Shown piece after piece: positions 1 through 10,335 of a stretch of 64,000 nucleotides of DNA (its first letter is position 1; the number at the start of each line of letters is the position of its first letter). The stretch is taken from assembly GCF_001619985.1 (NCBI RefSeq), contig NW_017264194.1, positions 2,599,511 through 2,663,510 on the forward strand, in the 5' to 3' direction. The notes under the pieces were generated by a model. It searched no databases. It was given only the letters and a program-made list of their open reading frames with translations, and was not told where the DNA came from. The position numbers and the translations under genes are program-made. The stretch comes from Xylona heveae TC161. Its lineage: Eukaryota; Ascomycota; Xylonomycetes; Xylonales; Xylonaceae.

Positions 1-174
1 CTTTTCTCCTCTCTTCCCTTTAGACTTCCTTTACGGACATTCTCGCGCAACCCGAAATATGCAAATAATACAAGTCCTATCCTACACGACCTATAGCGCT
101 TCATATCCTCTTTCCATCTCCCATAATGCTATGACGATTTGAAAATTCTAAACCTTTGCTTCGACTCTGCTGAC

Positions 175-675
175 ACGAATCAAGGTATCAACCAAGCCTG
201 CCTTTTCCGAGACGCAAGCCCGCCTTTAGATTCTACAGGTCTCTCCATTTACGGATTGTCGACCGATAGTATCAAGGCAAACTGCAACTTCAGGAATAGG
301 TACAAGATTCCGTTCTCTCTCTTGTGCGATCCTAAGGCCACGCTTATCGGCGCGCTTGGTTACAAAAAAGCTGCAGGAGGCACAACTCGAGGCACAATCG
401 TGATTGATAAAAATTCTACGGTCCTTGTCACACTTGCTGGTGGCCCCGGCGCGACCGTTGCTGCCGTTGAGGAGCTTGTCCGGCAACAAGCCGAAGAAAC
501 AGACACCAATTTGGATGGCAATCGCGAGGATGAGCAGCTTCAAGCACAAGACGTTGCTGATAAGAATCAAGAAAATCTGGTGAAAGATGAGAAGAGCGGT
601 CTCGCAGAGATTGCTGACAAGAAGAAGGAAGAAGTCCTTGGAGATGGTTTGAGATCTGAACCTGTGACTGCTTAA
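175..675 (+). CDS. Peroxiredoxin, PrxQ/Dot5-like, 5' part missing or damaged
   Basis: The frame encodes the C-terminal two thirds of a bacterioferritin-comigratory-type (PrxQ/Dot5) thiol peroxidase: ACLFRD with the second (resolving-type) Cys, then YGLSTDS, LLCDPKATLIGALGYKK and GTTRGTIVIDK, all family hallmarks. These enzymes reduce hydroperoxides; yeast Dot5 is nuclear. A Glu/Asp/Lys-rich tail of about 60 residues follows the fold. Upstream, the DNA at about 150-180 still resembles the usual AST-PGCT-NQ active-site motif (ASTxxxT-NQ), but it does not read through in frame and the peroxidatic Cys is not visible. There is also a 12-nt insertion that repeats NQ. The start codon lies outside the window or the gene is broken. 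The assembly gap just downstream makes sequence error possible. Confidence 0.72.
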   Translation, partial: TNQGINQACLFRDASPPLDSTGLSIYGLSTDSIKANCNFRNRYKIPFSLLCDPKATLIGALGYKKAAGGTTRGTIVIDKNSTVLVTLAGGPGATVAAVEELVRQQAEETDTNLDGNREDEQLQAQDVADKNQENLVKDEKSGLAEIADKKKEEVLGDGLRSEPVTA

Positions 676-699
676 CAACTCGATCAATACGCAATATCC

Positions 700-709
700 N
701 NNNNNNNNN
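700..709. other. Assembly gap (10 N)
   Basis: Ten undetermined bases just after the stop codon of the peroxiredoxin frame. The true gap length is unknown, so distances across it should not be trusted. Confidence 0.99.
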
Positions 710-1161
710 CTTATTAAGAATGTCGCGTTATCTTTCGTGTTTTCCCTCAGTTGATTCCAGCTTTTTGAGTGCGGATATACCAAGTCTTTCTTTTAGAGCG
801 AGTTAGTAGTAATGCAGTACAATGTATATAATTTTCCAAATATGGGCGTTTCAGATCATTAGTCATGAGATTCGGTGCTCGCAATCGTGCCCATGGACTC
901 CGCGGTTTATTGTAGCAGGCTGTGAGAGAATGCTTGCTTCCGAACTAAGTAACAATTAATATGTGGAGTTTAGCGTATGTTGAACCCCAGGATGTGGAGA
1001 TCCCGAAGGCCAACCGAGCAACCATCGCTCATCACCCGCATTGCTCTCCGCCTCCACTCCACTATCTTCAAGGTTGTTAGGAACTTACTCCACAGACACC
1101 CGGCATTAGGGGGTTATTGAATCACAAAGAAGATCAAGCTTCATATCACTCCTTTTGAGTA
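710..1161. other. Intergenic, upstream of complex I subunit gene
   Basis: About 450 bases that should hold the peroxiredoxin 3' end and the promoter and leader of the next gene. I see no coding frame, repeat or RNA gene. Confidence 0.6.
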
Positions 1162-1787
1162 ATGTCAGGCCAATCGGCCGCCAAGGCGGCTCTCTCAGCA
1201 CGCGGCGTTGTCGCAGTCAACAAGGTAACGATTTACTAATAGCACAACACGTTGGAGATTAATACTCACCAATCAATCAGAAATATACCGTTCAATCCAC
1301 TGGAATATGGGAGCGCATTCGAAGAGCACTTGCTGTTGACCCTAACCGCTCAACCGGGGTGCCCCTCAACCCTCTTTTTCGCAATCCGACACCTGGAGGA
1401 ATCGATCCCAAAGACTACGACATGGGAATTATTGTTCCCGCCCAAGACATTGCTGAGAATCCATATTGGAAACGTGATACGCGACGCAGTTATGCTCAGC
1501 CAAGCATCGTCAAACCAGCGGATGTTGTTGGGCTCTTATCAGTCGGCAGCAAAGCTGCTCCCCAAGAAGATAAACTACAGATAGGAGAAGCAGGGACAAG
1601 ACAATTAACCCAGATCAAGGAAGAGGGCGAGGGGAAAGGCCTATCTACCTTCTTCGAAAATAATAAGTCCACCATTTCAAACGTGCTCGGACAAGATGGC
1701 TTGCCACCATCGCCAGCAAACCTTGCTCGAAAGTCCGAGGGCAAGAAATACGAAATCAGTACAGGAGAAGGATACCCTGAAGAGTAA
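1162..1787 (+). CDS. NADH:ubiquinone oxidoreductase (complex I) 21.3 kDa subunit
   Basis: Two exons, 1162..1224 and 1281..1787, give 189 aa. After a short Ala/Lys-rich N-terminus the protein runs KKYTVQSTGIWERIRRALAV, VDPNRSTGVPLNP and ENPYWKRDTRRSYAQ, which match my recollection of the fungal accessory subunit known as NUO-21.3 in Neurospora. That family sits in mitochondrial complex I and has no catalytic role of its own. The start is the ATG of MSGQSAAKAAL; splicing after VNK (donor gtaacg, branch-like ctaat, acceptor tcag) restores KYTVQ in phase 0. The stop follows GYPEE. Length and conserved blocks fit an intact gene. Confidence 0.88.
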
Positions 1788-2745
1788 GTTTATATTTCTT
1801 TCAGAGAAAAAGTCATATTACTGACCGAATATCAAGATATGAAATACGAACATTTGTGTAAACTTGAGAGATAATAGCTTTGTGGGTGATTGCATTAGAG
1901 CAAGATTTTCTTTGGCTACGCTGCGCTTTCTAATGATTTTCCGAATGTGTCCAATGTTAGTCTAGTGGGAGTTACTTCATGTCTAGAAATGATCTCTCTT
2001 GAGGTTCGTTCATTGAGACTTTTGCATGTAGCGGCGTCACGTAATTGTGTCGCAGTTCCCTCAATTGAAGTAATCAGTGGTAGATGTATACGTACTTTAT
2101 TTAAGAAACCATTCCATGGTCTGTGCTGTAATTTAGTGAATTATGGAACGTTCATCAGGTCTGGTGAATGATTCGGTTCATTAAACGCACAGATTTCGCG
2201 CCCCTCGACTCTTTTCTCTTTCAACCTTCTTTAGACCTTGTCGAGAAATCGTGGTCCTTGAACTTAAAGAAACAGGTTTTGTTACGAATGATCTTATGAT
2301 CTCTCTTGGTAACTTACACACTGGCTTTCCAAACTGGAGATTTTTTCAATTTGCTAATTTTCTCTTTCTTGGTCAGGAGATGTACAGGAATCAAAGACGT
2401 GCGCTAGCAAAACTACAGATCACCCTCATTTCGCAACATGATAAGTTATCCACAGCTGAGAACTCTGGGCTGCCTCCACGATGGGCGTAGAAAATGCTTG
2501 TCATGTAGAATACAGAAACAGAGCAGCATGACTGTTGCCCGCGGCGATGGGGCCATTCATGCTCCTTCTACAGTTCTGTCTACATTACGCCTTGGTCCGG
2601 TATCATTCACTCTAAGCGCTGTTGGACTCTGCTTATTGGGGACATTTGAAGTTTCGGAACCCAAATAAACCATTTGAGCAAACAAGACTCTTGCATCAAG
2701 CTACCAGAACTTCCAGCTCTTCTTTCGCCTAGAGTACCATAAACG
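1788..2745. other. Intergenic, no gene seen
   Basis: About 960 bases with only short open frames lacking family motifs or convincing splice structure. It must contain the 3' end of the complex I gene and the promoter of the RING/coiled-coil gene. Confidence 0.6.
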
Positions 2746-5534
2746 ATGGCCACCACAGCACCAGGCAAAAGCCTTGGTCTCTCTGCGGTTGGGATTCTAT
2801 TCAGTTGTGGCTTTTGTCAAGCTTCAATCTCCGACGTGTATTCCCGAGCTGAGGACAGCGATGGACTCCGAGGGGGGACCGCTTTACCTGGCGCCTCTAC
2901 CGCTAAATTTTGGCTGGCTGAATGCACTCATCTGATCTGTGGGGCACATCTGGATGGAGGAGGTAACGAAATAACCTCTCTTGAAGGGATCTGAAGGGAA
3001 AAACTTTCAGCTAACCACTGTTGATACCTTAGGTGTCCCTTTCTACGCAGCAGGCTCTCACCCAAAAGCGCCTTGTCCAATCTGCCGCAATGAGAGAGGC
3101 ATAACAACGCCACTCAGGTTGTATTGGGTACATGGGATCAGTCCTGGTCAATACGACCCGGAGATTCCGCAAGAATACTTTGTGGTTCCTCCACAACACG
3201 TCACAGGTTCAGAACCCGCACTTTCAGCGATGAGGGTAAGCAGTCTAAGCTGATATTCTGCTTGCAATGCATTCTAACTTCGATACTCTAGTTCCAATAT
3301 CTCTCACTTATTCGGTACGGTACCAAGGTGCTGGAGAAGTTGAGCACATCCGAGTACCAAAAGATTGAATTTCAAAAATTGCTCACAGCCGAGGCGAATA
3401 CCAACCAAGAACTACGGCAAGAAATCCAAAAACTGAAAAGCTATGCTGAAAATCTGGAGACACGGGCTACAGAGCTCGAGAGCTGGAAGACCAGGGAGGC
3501 AGAGTTGAAACATTTCGTTAAGATACTGGACCCTTTGACTAGGTAAAATGTCTTGGAGAAAACTGAAAACAATTGGAACTAAAAGAATTTAGGGAAAATG
3601 AAATGATGAGGCAGCAATTGATCATCCTTGGTCTGGAAACCCCCAAGACAGATTACAAGCTGGACCATTCATTGAATCCTTCCGCTGGCCATGCGGCAAC
3701 TCAAGTCCAGGGAAAGATCTTGCAGAATGCCTTGCCTGGAGGAGATCAAGCAGATGATGTAGCTTCTGCCACCCCGAAGGATCTACACTCAGGTGCACAC
3801 AACGCTAGCTTTCAAGAAGACACTGCAACAACACCAGTAAAATTGGCGGCTCCAGATTATACTCCTAGTCATGCTGATTCAGAAGACGCTGGGGTCCCCC
3901 TTAAAACCGAAAACCTCTCAGCCAAGAGGAGAAGACCATCAAACGAGACTCTCGACCCAGACGCTCCGAAGCCAACCCGAAAGCTGCTTAGCAGAGATCT
4001 CATGCCCCCACCACCGTTGCCAGGGTCCAGCCGCATTACTGGCTTGATGCAGCAGACTACAAATCAGGCGAATAATGTGTCTTCCGCAATAGCAAGACAA
4101 GGCCACAACCCAAGTAATGCTTCGTATCCGGCAGCTCGCACTGGCCTTCTGGCTGCTTCTCCTGAAATGAACCTACAAAATTTGTCTCTGAAACCATCAA
4201 GCACAGAGTTTCGTGGAGGGAAGCCTGACGCCCCACAACGACAGAGCCAGTTCCAAGAGAATTTCCCGGCTTCTCGTTACAACGAGACTCTCTCTGAGTC
4301 TGCCTCTCGCGGTTCTTCTCTATTTCAGGAGCAGCAGACCGGTAATGCAAACCGCGAGGATGTCACCCAGCCCCTGCCCGGACTTTTACAGGCTATGTAT
4401 CACGAAACTAGCTTCATCCGCCCAACAGTGCAATCCGGCGAACATGGGGCAAAAACGGCTCCCCAGCGCGCATATCCCATTCAGAATTACTTTCCAGTGC
4501 AACGATACTCGACGGGATCTCCACTTGCAACAAACAACCTCGCTCCGCCGCCGTTTGCAGGAGGTATATCAGAAGCTGACTTGAGAAACGACCCCTTTGT
4601 GTCCCCTTTGCGTCACGAAATTCCAGTCCAACGGTTTTCAACTCCTGCCTCTGGCAGATACGCAAATACCAGATTATCAGATACACTCTCTACGCCCAGT
4701 ATAAGCGGTGGTCGAGGCTATGAAGGAAGACGTTACACCAACCCTCGCCATCTTGACACCAGCTCTGTAGCCAGTCCTTTTTTTAAAACCACCTTTCCTC
4801 CCAATGACCTACCTTCTATACTGGAGCGCAGAAATAAAAATGCCGGCACTAGGCTCCATAAAAGCAGCTTTTTCGAAAACGAGGCCAGCGAGAGTAGATT
4901 GAATCCTCCACCCCGAAAAGAGAGCCTCACTTTCCGTCACAAACCATTCAGAAGCAGAGGCGGGGACATCATTGATGCATTGCTCGAAAAGGAAAGGAAG
5001 AAGAATCTCGCACATACATATCCCACTTCAGACAATATTCCATCGATCTCGAATCGCTTCCCATTTGCCGATACATCTCGTGGCATCCTTGGAGGTGATG
5101 GTCGTATCAGGAGCGACATCAGCAATTTCTGGCAGGAAAACGACAAGGACATGCCTCCTCCCATTCCCGAAACCAGCACCCGCGGCAGGACTTCCCTCTA
5201 TAATGCGTTGATGAATCCTCCAGTCCGCAAGGTCTTCTCGGATGATCGTGCTGCATCAATGACAGCGGATACCCTGCCTGACTTTCTCAAGTATCCGCCC
5301 AGAACGACTAGTTCGCGCTTCGAGGGTAGGGGCCTTTCTGCTTTTCACAGAACTAGCTATTACCCTTCTCGGCAGTCGACTTCGCACATGGGGCGACAGG
5401 ATCAGAGCCAGGGTCAGAGCCAGGGCCATAGGCCGCTTAGCAGCTTCTTACGCCAAGGCACCCTCAATGATTCTTCCTCTTCTCCTCCTCAGCGGCGCTA
5501 CTTTCCTCAGGGAAGAAGAAGCGTGCAGAGGTAG
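2746..5534 (+). CDS. RING-finger/coiled-coil protein with long disordered tail (Zip3/RNF212/HEI10-like layout)
   Basis: Exons 2746..2962, 3033..3235, 3292..3542 and 3593..5534 join in frame to 870 aa. The N-terminus holds a RING-type zinc-ligand pattern: CGFC (about C21, C24), then C60-x-H62-x2-C65-x2-H68, then CPIC (C87, C90). The C-to-C spacing of 35 is inside the RING range. After YLSLIRYG, residues about 150-235 form a strong coiled coil rich in E, K, L and Q. The remaining 600 or so residues are low-complexity, rich in Ser, Pro, Arg and Gln, with many SP/TP sites. RING, coiled coil and disordered tail is the layout of meiotic SUMO/ubiquitin ligases Zip3, RNF212 and HEI10, but no specific orthology can be proven by eye. 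The exact start is uncertain, since an upstream exon could exist. Confidence 0.72.
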
Positions 5535-6296
5535 AGGACAGCAATCTGCTCACATCCAGCAAGGGCAGGAGCGTAGTGATTTGCGAATTTGGAAACCGAA
5601 CAATTATCGAGCTTTGACGTGGAAACCTAACAAAGGTCCATTGATGTTTTGTTTTGCGGTTTCTCTGATCACTGTCTCTTAGACCCTTGCCACTTCTGGA
5701 TTTATCTCACAGCGTGTCTTCACTCATTTGTTTTTCCAGTCCATTTGCAGGGAAAAAAAGTTTTCGCCGTTTCGGATCTAGCGGATCTGGTAATCTAAAG
5801 CTTTGGCTGTCAAGCGGTTAATCAGGAACAGTTCAGGGTAAACCAAGTTATTGGGTGGCATGGTTACTGGCCTTAATCCCTTTTCTCACTAAAGCAAATG
5901 GACATTCATACGTACCATCATGCCCTACTAGTAACGTGATTTGGTGATATCTGAATGGGGTTTATATCTTCTTGAGCCAGTTGCGCGTGACTGATCAAAA
6001 AAGTATTGAACGTCCTACGTCTCGGAAAACCAATTAACATGTTTTTGCCAGGCAAGAAAAAAGCATAGATTGATCAAGTTAAATTTTCTCTTAAAAGCTC
6101 AGGTATCGGTAATATTTCCCATTCAGTATTGATACAAACCCACTAAGAGTGAGCTATTCATAGTACAAATCAGTTGGAAGAAGAGAATCATTATAATCCA
6201 GCAGCAACTTTGAGGAAAAGAAAAAGAAAAAAGTCACGAGGTCCCATAACACTCCTGAACCCTTATCCCTGTCCTTGGAAATGCAAGCACATCTGT
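5535..6296. other. Convergent intergenic region
   Basis: About 760 bases between two gene 3' ends. I see A/T-rich sequence and no gene. Confidence 0.6.
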
Positions 6297-7002
6297 TTAC
6301 TCAAAAGGGTTGGTGCGAGTGCCCCACCAGGTGAGGAACAAGCTGAGTCCAACGGTTTCGAAGACGCGCGAGACTAGGCCAACGGCAACAGTGTCCAATG
6401 GCCGCTTCTCGGTAACAATCTGGGCGACGAACTATTTCAAAGTAAGCTTTTTTGTTTCCTTTTCCATTGACTGACGAAAAAAATGTCAACATACCGAGGG
6501 AGCAGAACTGGCGAAGAAAATCAAGCTTCCCAAGTAAGCGGCGCCCTTGTAGCTCAGAGTGCCAGTAGCATTGATCAAAGCTCCAACACCATAGGATTGT
6601 AAAGCAGATCCAACAAGAGAGCTACCCCAAGCGGCAGCGGCGGAGGCAGCCTCCCTCGACTTGGCAAACTCCTCCTTCGAGTTGGCAGCCTGAGCACGGT
6701 GGTAGGTCTCACCGAAAACGGGAGTTAACACTGCGAGAGAAGCAGCGTGGTTGAAGATGGTACCCAGGGCAATAGCCGAAGGCTTAACCGGAGGGAGGTC
6801 TGGTTTGGAAGGTTAGTATAATGTTGAAAGGAAACAGCAAAGCGGGCCAATAGAGGGAAAGGCAGGTAGTGAAGGGGAATTATCATGGGAGTGTCTTTTA
6901 GGAATGAAGAGAAGTCAAACAGAAGAGATGGTGTGGAAAAGGCAGAAAGAGCACGAATTCAATAAACAAAAGGGGCTATCACTTACAGTGAAGAGTTGCC
7001 AT
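6297..7002 (-). CDS. Small DUF1761-like four-helix membrane protein
   Basis: Three exons on the minus strand, 7002..6987, 6799..6495 and 6431..6297, give 151 aa. The start is the ATG of MATLH; the 16-nt first exon is spliced to a frame reading LPPVKPSAIALGTIF. Hydrophobic stretches (IALGTIFNHAASLAVLTPVF, SSLVGSALQSYGVGALI, GAAYLGSLIFFASS, VSRVFETVGLSLFLTWW) suggest four membrane helices. The length and pattern recall the DUF1761 family of bacteria and fungi, whose function is not known. Splice sites (gtaagt, gtatgt; ccag, atag) and phases agree, and the stop is TAA after TNPFE. Confidence 0.78.
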
Positions 7003-8093
7003 TGCGATTGTTTGTAGATTGGTCGAAACCGAGATGTATTTTGAAGATGTTTGATGGATGGAAATTGAATGGATTGATGGATGAAGAAGAAAAGAAGGGG
7101 ATGATGTGAAGACGAGACGTATTTGAAGGGCAGCCGGGTCCCGTGGCTGGGGGTCACGTTAAGCAACAATGACATCGTCGAGAGCAGAAGGCGTCACGGT
7201 GAATGCAAGGTCGCCTAGCTTCTACCATGGCAACTCTTGCCCGAATTACCTGATCTAGCCGGTTTTACCCCACATTAATGGGCACAAGTGCGGAGGAACC
7301 CGCACGCAATTGTGTTCCCACATGCCTTGATCATTGGTGGCTGGGAAATCCAAAAGTGACAAGGGAATTACGCATCTCGCTGTCGTGATCATCGACGGCT
7401 CCAATTCGATGAATATCCATGTTTCCCCCCTGTCCAGTCATGCAAATTTTCTTCATTCAGGTAAATGGCAATTAATGATTGCAACTACGGAGTACATGCT
7501 CAAACAAATCCCCTCCCTTTCGCCAAATGTTTGCTTCTAGGTACAGTAAGAGCCACAACAAGGTTGACGTCACAACCACGTCTCGTGACGCGATACATAG
7601 AGCTTCGCGTAAATCTGAGGCGGTTCCCCTAAGACCCCTGCGTACTTTCCCAGTTCCTTCCCATGAGTTACCCGAGACCGCTTCAAGCTAAGTTAAACCC
7701 TTGGATGTGGCGGTGCGCAACGTGTACTCTTGCGTGTAGCCTGTTCCTGCTCTTTGCCCTGTTCCTCTCTTTGTTTTCATGACTCCAGAGACGAGAGCTT
7801 GTGTAATTTCTATGGTTGCCTGTTCCACGATGAGCCTTCCTTGGTAGACTACCGTAGAACACAATCTGGGTCCTAGACCAGCTGTATGAATCTTCTAGAA
7901 TCGTGCACCCTGACTTGCCCAAGGCAAACTTCTATTTTCCGATTCGCTGTCCCAGCTTCGCGCATCCCATCAAGGCTAGGACTAAATGATAACATGTTTG
8001 GTGATACAAGCCTTGAGGCGTAGGGTTGTGCTTTTTGATGCCGTGAAAAAGTCTGCGTCTAGCGGCGAACTCACCGACGCAATGGTAGAAATT
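7003..8093. other. Intergenic, no gene seen
   Basis: About 1.1 kb upstream of the DUF1761-like gene and downstream of the next minus-strand gene. Short open frames show no motif or splice support. A perfect cAMP-response-type octamer TGACGTCA lies at 7565-7572. Confidence 0.55.
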
Positions 8094-8562
8094 TCATCCC
8101 AAATTGCCATGGTTGGGATTTGAAGACTTTGTTGCACGTTGCTCTCTCGCTTGGCATTTCTCTTTATAGCGAGCCATGGCCGCCTTGATGTCTTCTCCAG
8201 CGAGCTGAGGTTGGGCTCTGTCAATGAATTGAATTGCTTCATTGAAACGCCGAAAATAATACAATTCTTCCACGGCGTGCAGCAGCTTCTGACCTTCAGG
8301 CTTGTTTAAGCTGGTCGAAAGCGGTAGTTTTATGGATCTCCATATCTGCAAATGTGTCAGTTCAAGCCTACGTTGAAAAGAACTCGCAATGCTTGCTGGA
8401 CGTTAATTGTACCTCTCCACGCTCAATTATAGGTTCCCAACTAGCCTTTTCTCTCTGGAACGCTTCCTCTGTCTGACCGGTGCGGTCTGCGGCCTTGTCC
8501 TCATTTTCCTCATCGCTCAAGAGATCCAAGCCTATATTTAAGAACTCCCCTTCCACGTCCAT
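8094..8562 (-). CDS. Conserved-looking small protein of unknown function
   Basis: Two exons, 8562..8413 and 8345..8094, give 133 aa. The N-terminal 50 residues are acidic (MDVEGEFLNIGLDLLSDEEN onward). The rest (RSIKLPLSTSLNKPEGQKLL, VEELYYFRRFNEAIQFIDRA) looks helical, and the repeated aromatic/Ala spacing resembles one or two TPR-like helical hairpins. I do not recognise the family. Donor gtacaa and acceptor tgcag join the exons in phase 0, which supports a real gene. The gene is divergently arranged with the P-loop kinase, with only 317 bp between the two start codons. Confidence 0.6.
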
Positions 8563-8879
8563 TATGGCTCAATGTAATCAAACTGGACTCAGTTTAGATT
8601 AATTTCGACTTTGCGATTATTCCTGCACTTCAAGATCGCGAGCATGGAGCGATTTGTCTCGGAAAATCATAAAGCCGATAGCCCGCGGGTCTACAAACGT
8701 CAACCCAATCAGCCGAGGCGATATCCGCAGTGACGTTACATCGTGGGGCTCCCGCTGAGGGTGTTGTGGGCTCTGTCAAAAGTGTCGTGCTCTCTCCTCT
8801 ATTGCAGCACGGAAAACCAATTCACAGATTTGAACTTGAAGCCTTCCAAATCTCACTTACAATACCCTACTGAATCAAA
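8563..8879. promoter_or_regulatory. Shared divergent promoter region
   Basis: 317 bp between two divergent start codons must hold both promoters. It contains TGACGTTACA at 8731-8740, a CRE/ATF-like core; function is inferred only. Confidence 0.5.
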
Positions 8880-9758
8880 ATGGATTCCCAAATTGAGAAC
8901 TTGGTCCAAAAGGCGTGGGGTGAGTTCTTCAAACACTACAATTAGTTGAACGAGGATGGCTAACTTATTACAGCAAAATACAAGGCGACGAAGCCCTCGC
9001 AGAGACTTCTCATCGCAGTTTCAGGCATTCCAGGGTCAGGTGAGGGGAATCTGTAACTCCTTGTTCTTGATTAAACAGCCTAGCTTTAGTATAACCCAGT
9101 CCTTACTTTCTCGACAGGAAAGACAACCCTTGCAGCCATTGTTGCCAAACGACTCAATGAATTGTATCAGAAGGAATCACCTGGCGCTGCGGCAGGTGGA
9201 CGAGAAATTGCAGGCTTTATCCCGATGGACGGTTATCATCTCTCCAGGGCACAGTTGTCAGCGCTGCCCGATCCAACAACCGCCCACGCTCGACGAGGGG
9301 CGGCATTCACATTTGATGGAGAATCCTTTTTTAGACTGGTTAAGAAACTGAGAGAGCCCCTCCTTCCTGAGGCTGAGACTCTCTATGCTCCAAGCTTTGA
9401 TCATGCAGTTAAAGATCCTGTAGAAGACGATATCCCAATCCACCCGAGCATGCGTGTTCTCGTCTTTGAGGGAAACTATCTGTCTCTGAATAAATCTCCT
9501 TGGAAAGATGCTGCTGCACTCATGGACGAGTTATGGTTCGTTGAAGTCGATTTCGATGTCGCGCGGGAACGGCTCGTACGTCGGCACGTCAAGGCCGGCA
9601 TCGCAGAAAACGAAGATGCCGCCCACACGAGAGTAACAGAAAACGATCTTGTCAACGGCAAAGAAATCGTTGATGACCGATTGGATGTGGACGAAATTGT
9701 TGTTAGTAGGGAAGACCAGAGCTGGGCACCTGAGCAACAAAACAAGCCTCAACAGTGA
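8880..9758 (+). CDS. P-loop kinase of the uridine kinase/phosphoribulokinase class (YFH7-like)
   Basis: Exons 8880..8919, 8974..9039 and 9118..9758 give 248 aa. A Walker A motif, GIPGSGKTT, is split by the second intron within the codon before GKTT. It is followed by FIPMDGYHLSRAQL, the substrate-binding DGYH signature of this kinase class, and later by VLVFEGNYLSLN and a lid-like region VARERLVRRHVKAGIAENED. The C-terminus has VTENDLVNGKEIVDDRLDVD. Yeast YFH7 and the S. pombe putative uridine kinase C227.14 share this layout; the substrate of this group is not settled. All three exons join in phase, and the start ATG gives MDSQIENLVQKAW. Confidence 0.88.
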
Positions 9759-10335
9759 AGGCAATCACAGTACGACTCAATTTACTTAAATTATTTTTTA
9801 TGACTTGTTCGCTCATGAGACATGGAGTCCTCGGAGTCTTTTGCTCCGATTCGCAAGCAGCGCGGTATAGAGGTCGATTAATCGCTCAGATAATGCTACA
9901 TTTAAAGCGCCAATAGAGCAAAGAAATATATCATCGTCGTTGTCATGATTGCCGATCCAACAGTTTGCGCCCGAACATCAACAGATGCTTTTTAGTCCGT
10001 ATCCCAAACTCGTGAAAAATAAACACAACAGCAAGCCGAAGGTGAAACAAAACAACGAGTTCCCGACTTCATACTCCAAGCAAGAGAGTGCGACTCAGGG
10101 AAGTCGATGGGGCTGAGGATAGTGAAACCAGAGTCCATGCCAGCATGTCCAGAGGTTCTGTCCTCAGGTAAATTATTTTATTCGCTGGTGAAAAAGCTGA
10201 CTGAATTGCAAGGCTGAGGGGTCTTCAACAGCAAAGCCTTGACCACCAAGTAAGAAAAAACTGTAAACGAAAAGCTGAGGTAGCTCTCCCTCTCTTAAGC
10301 AGGCGTGGCAAAACTGACCACGTGGCTCTTAGCCA
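9759..10335. other. Convergent intergenic region
   Basis: About 580 bases between two 3' ends, with no coding frame of note. Confidence 0.6.

Noticed and set aside
226-783. A minus-strand open frame through the N gap
   Set aside because: It runs through undetermined bases and overlaps the conserved peroxiredoxin frame.
7334-7540. A plus-strand frame with GSNSMNIHV, resembling a von Willebrand-type metal site
   Set aside because: Only a single short motif fits, with no surrounding domain or exon structure.
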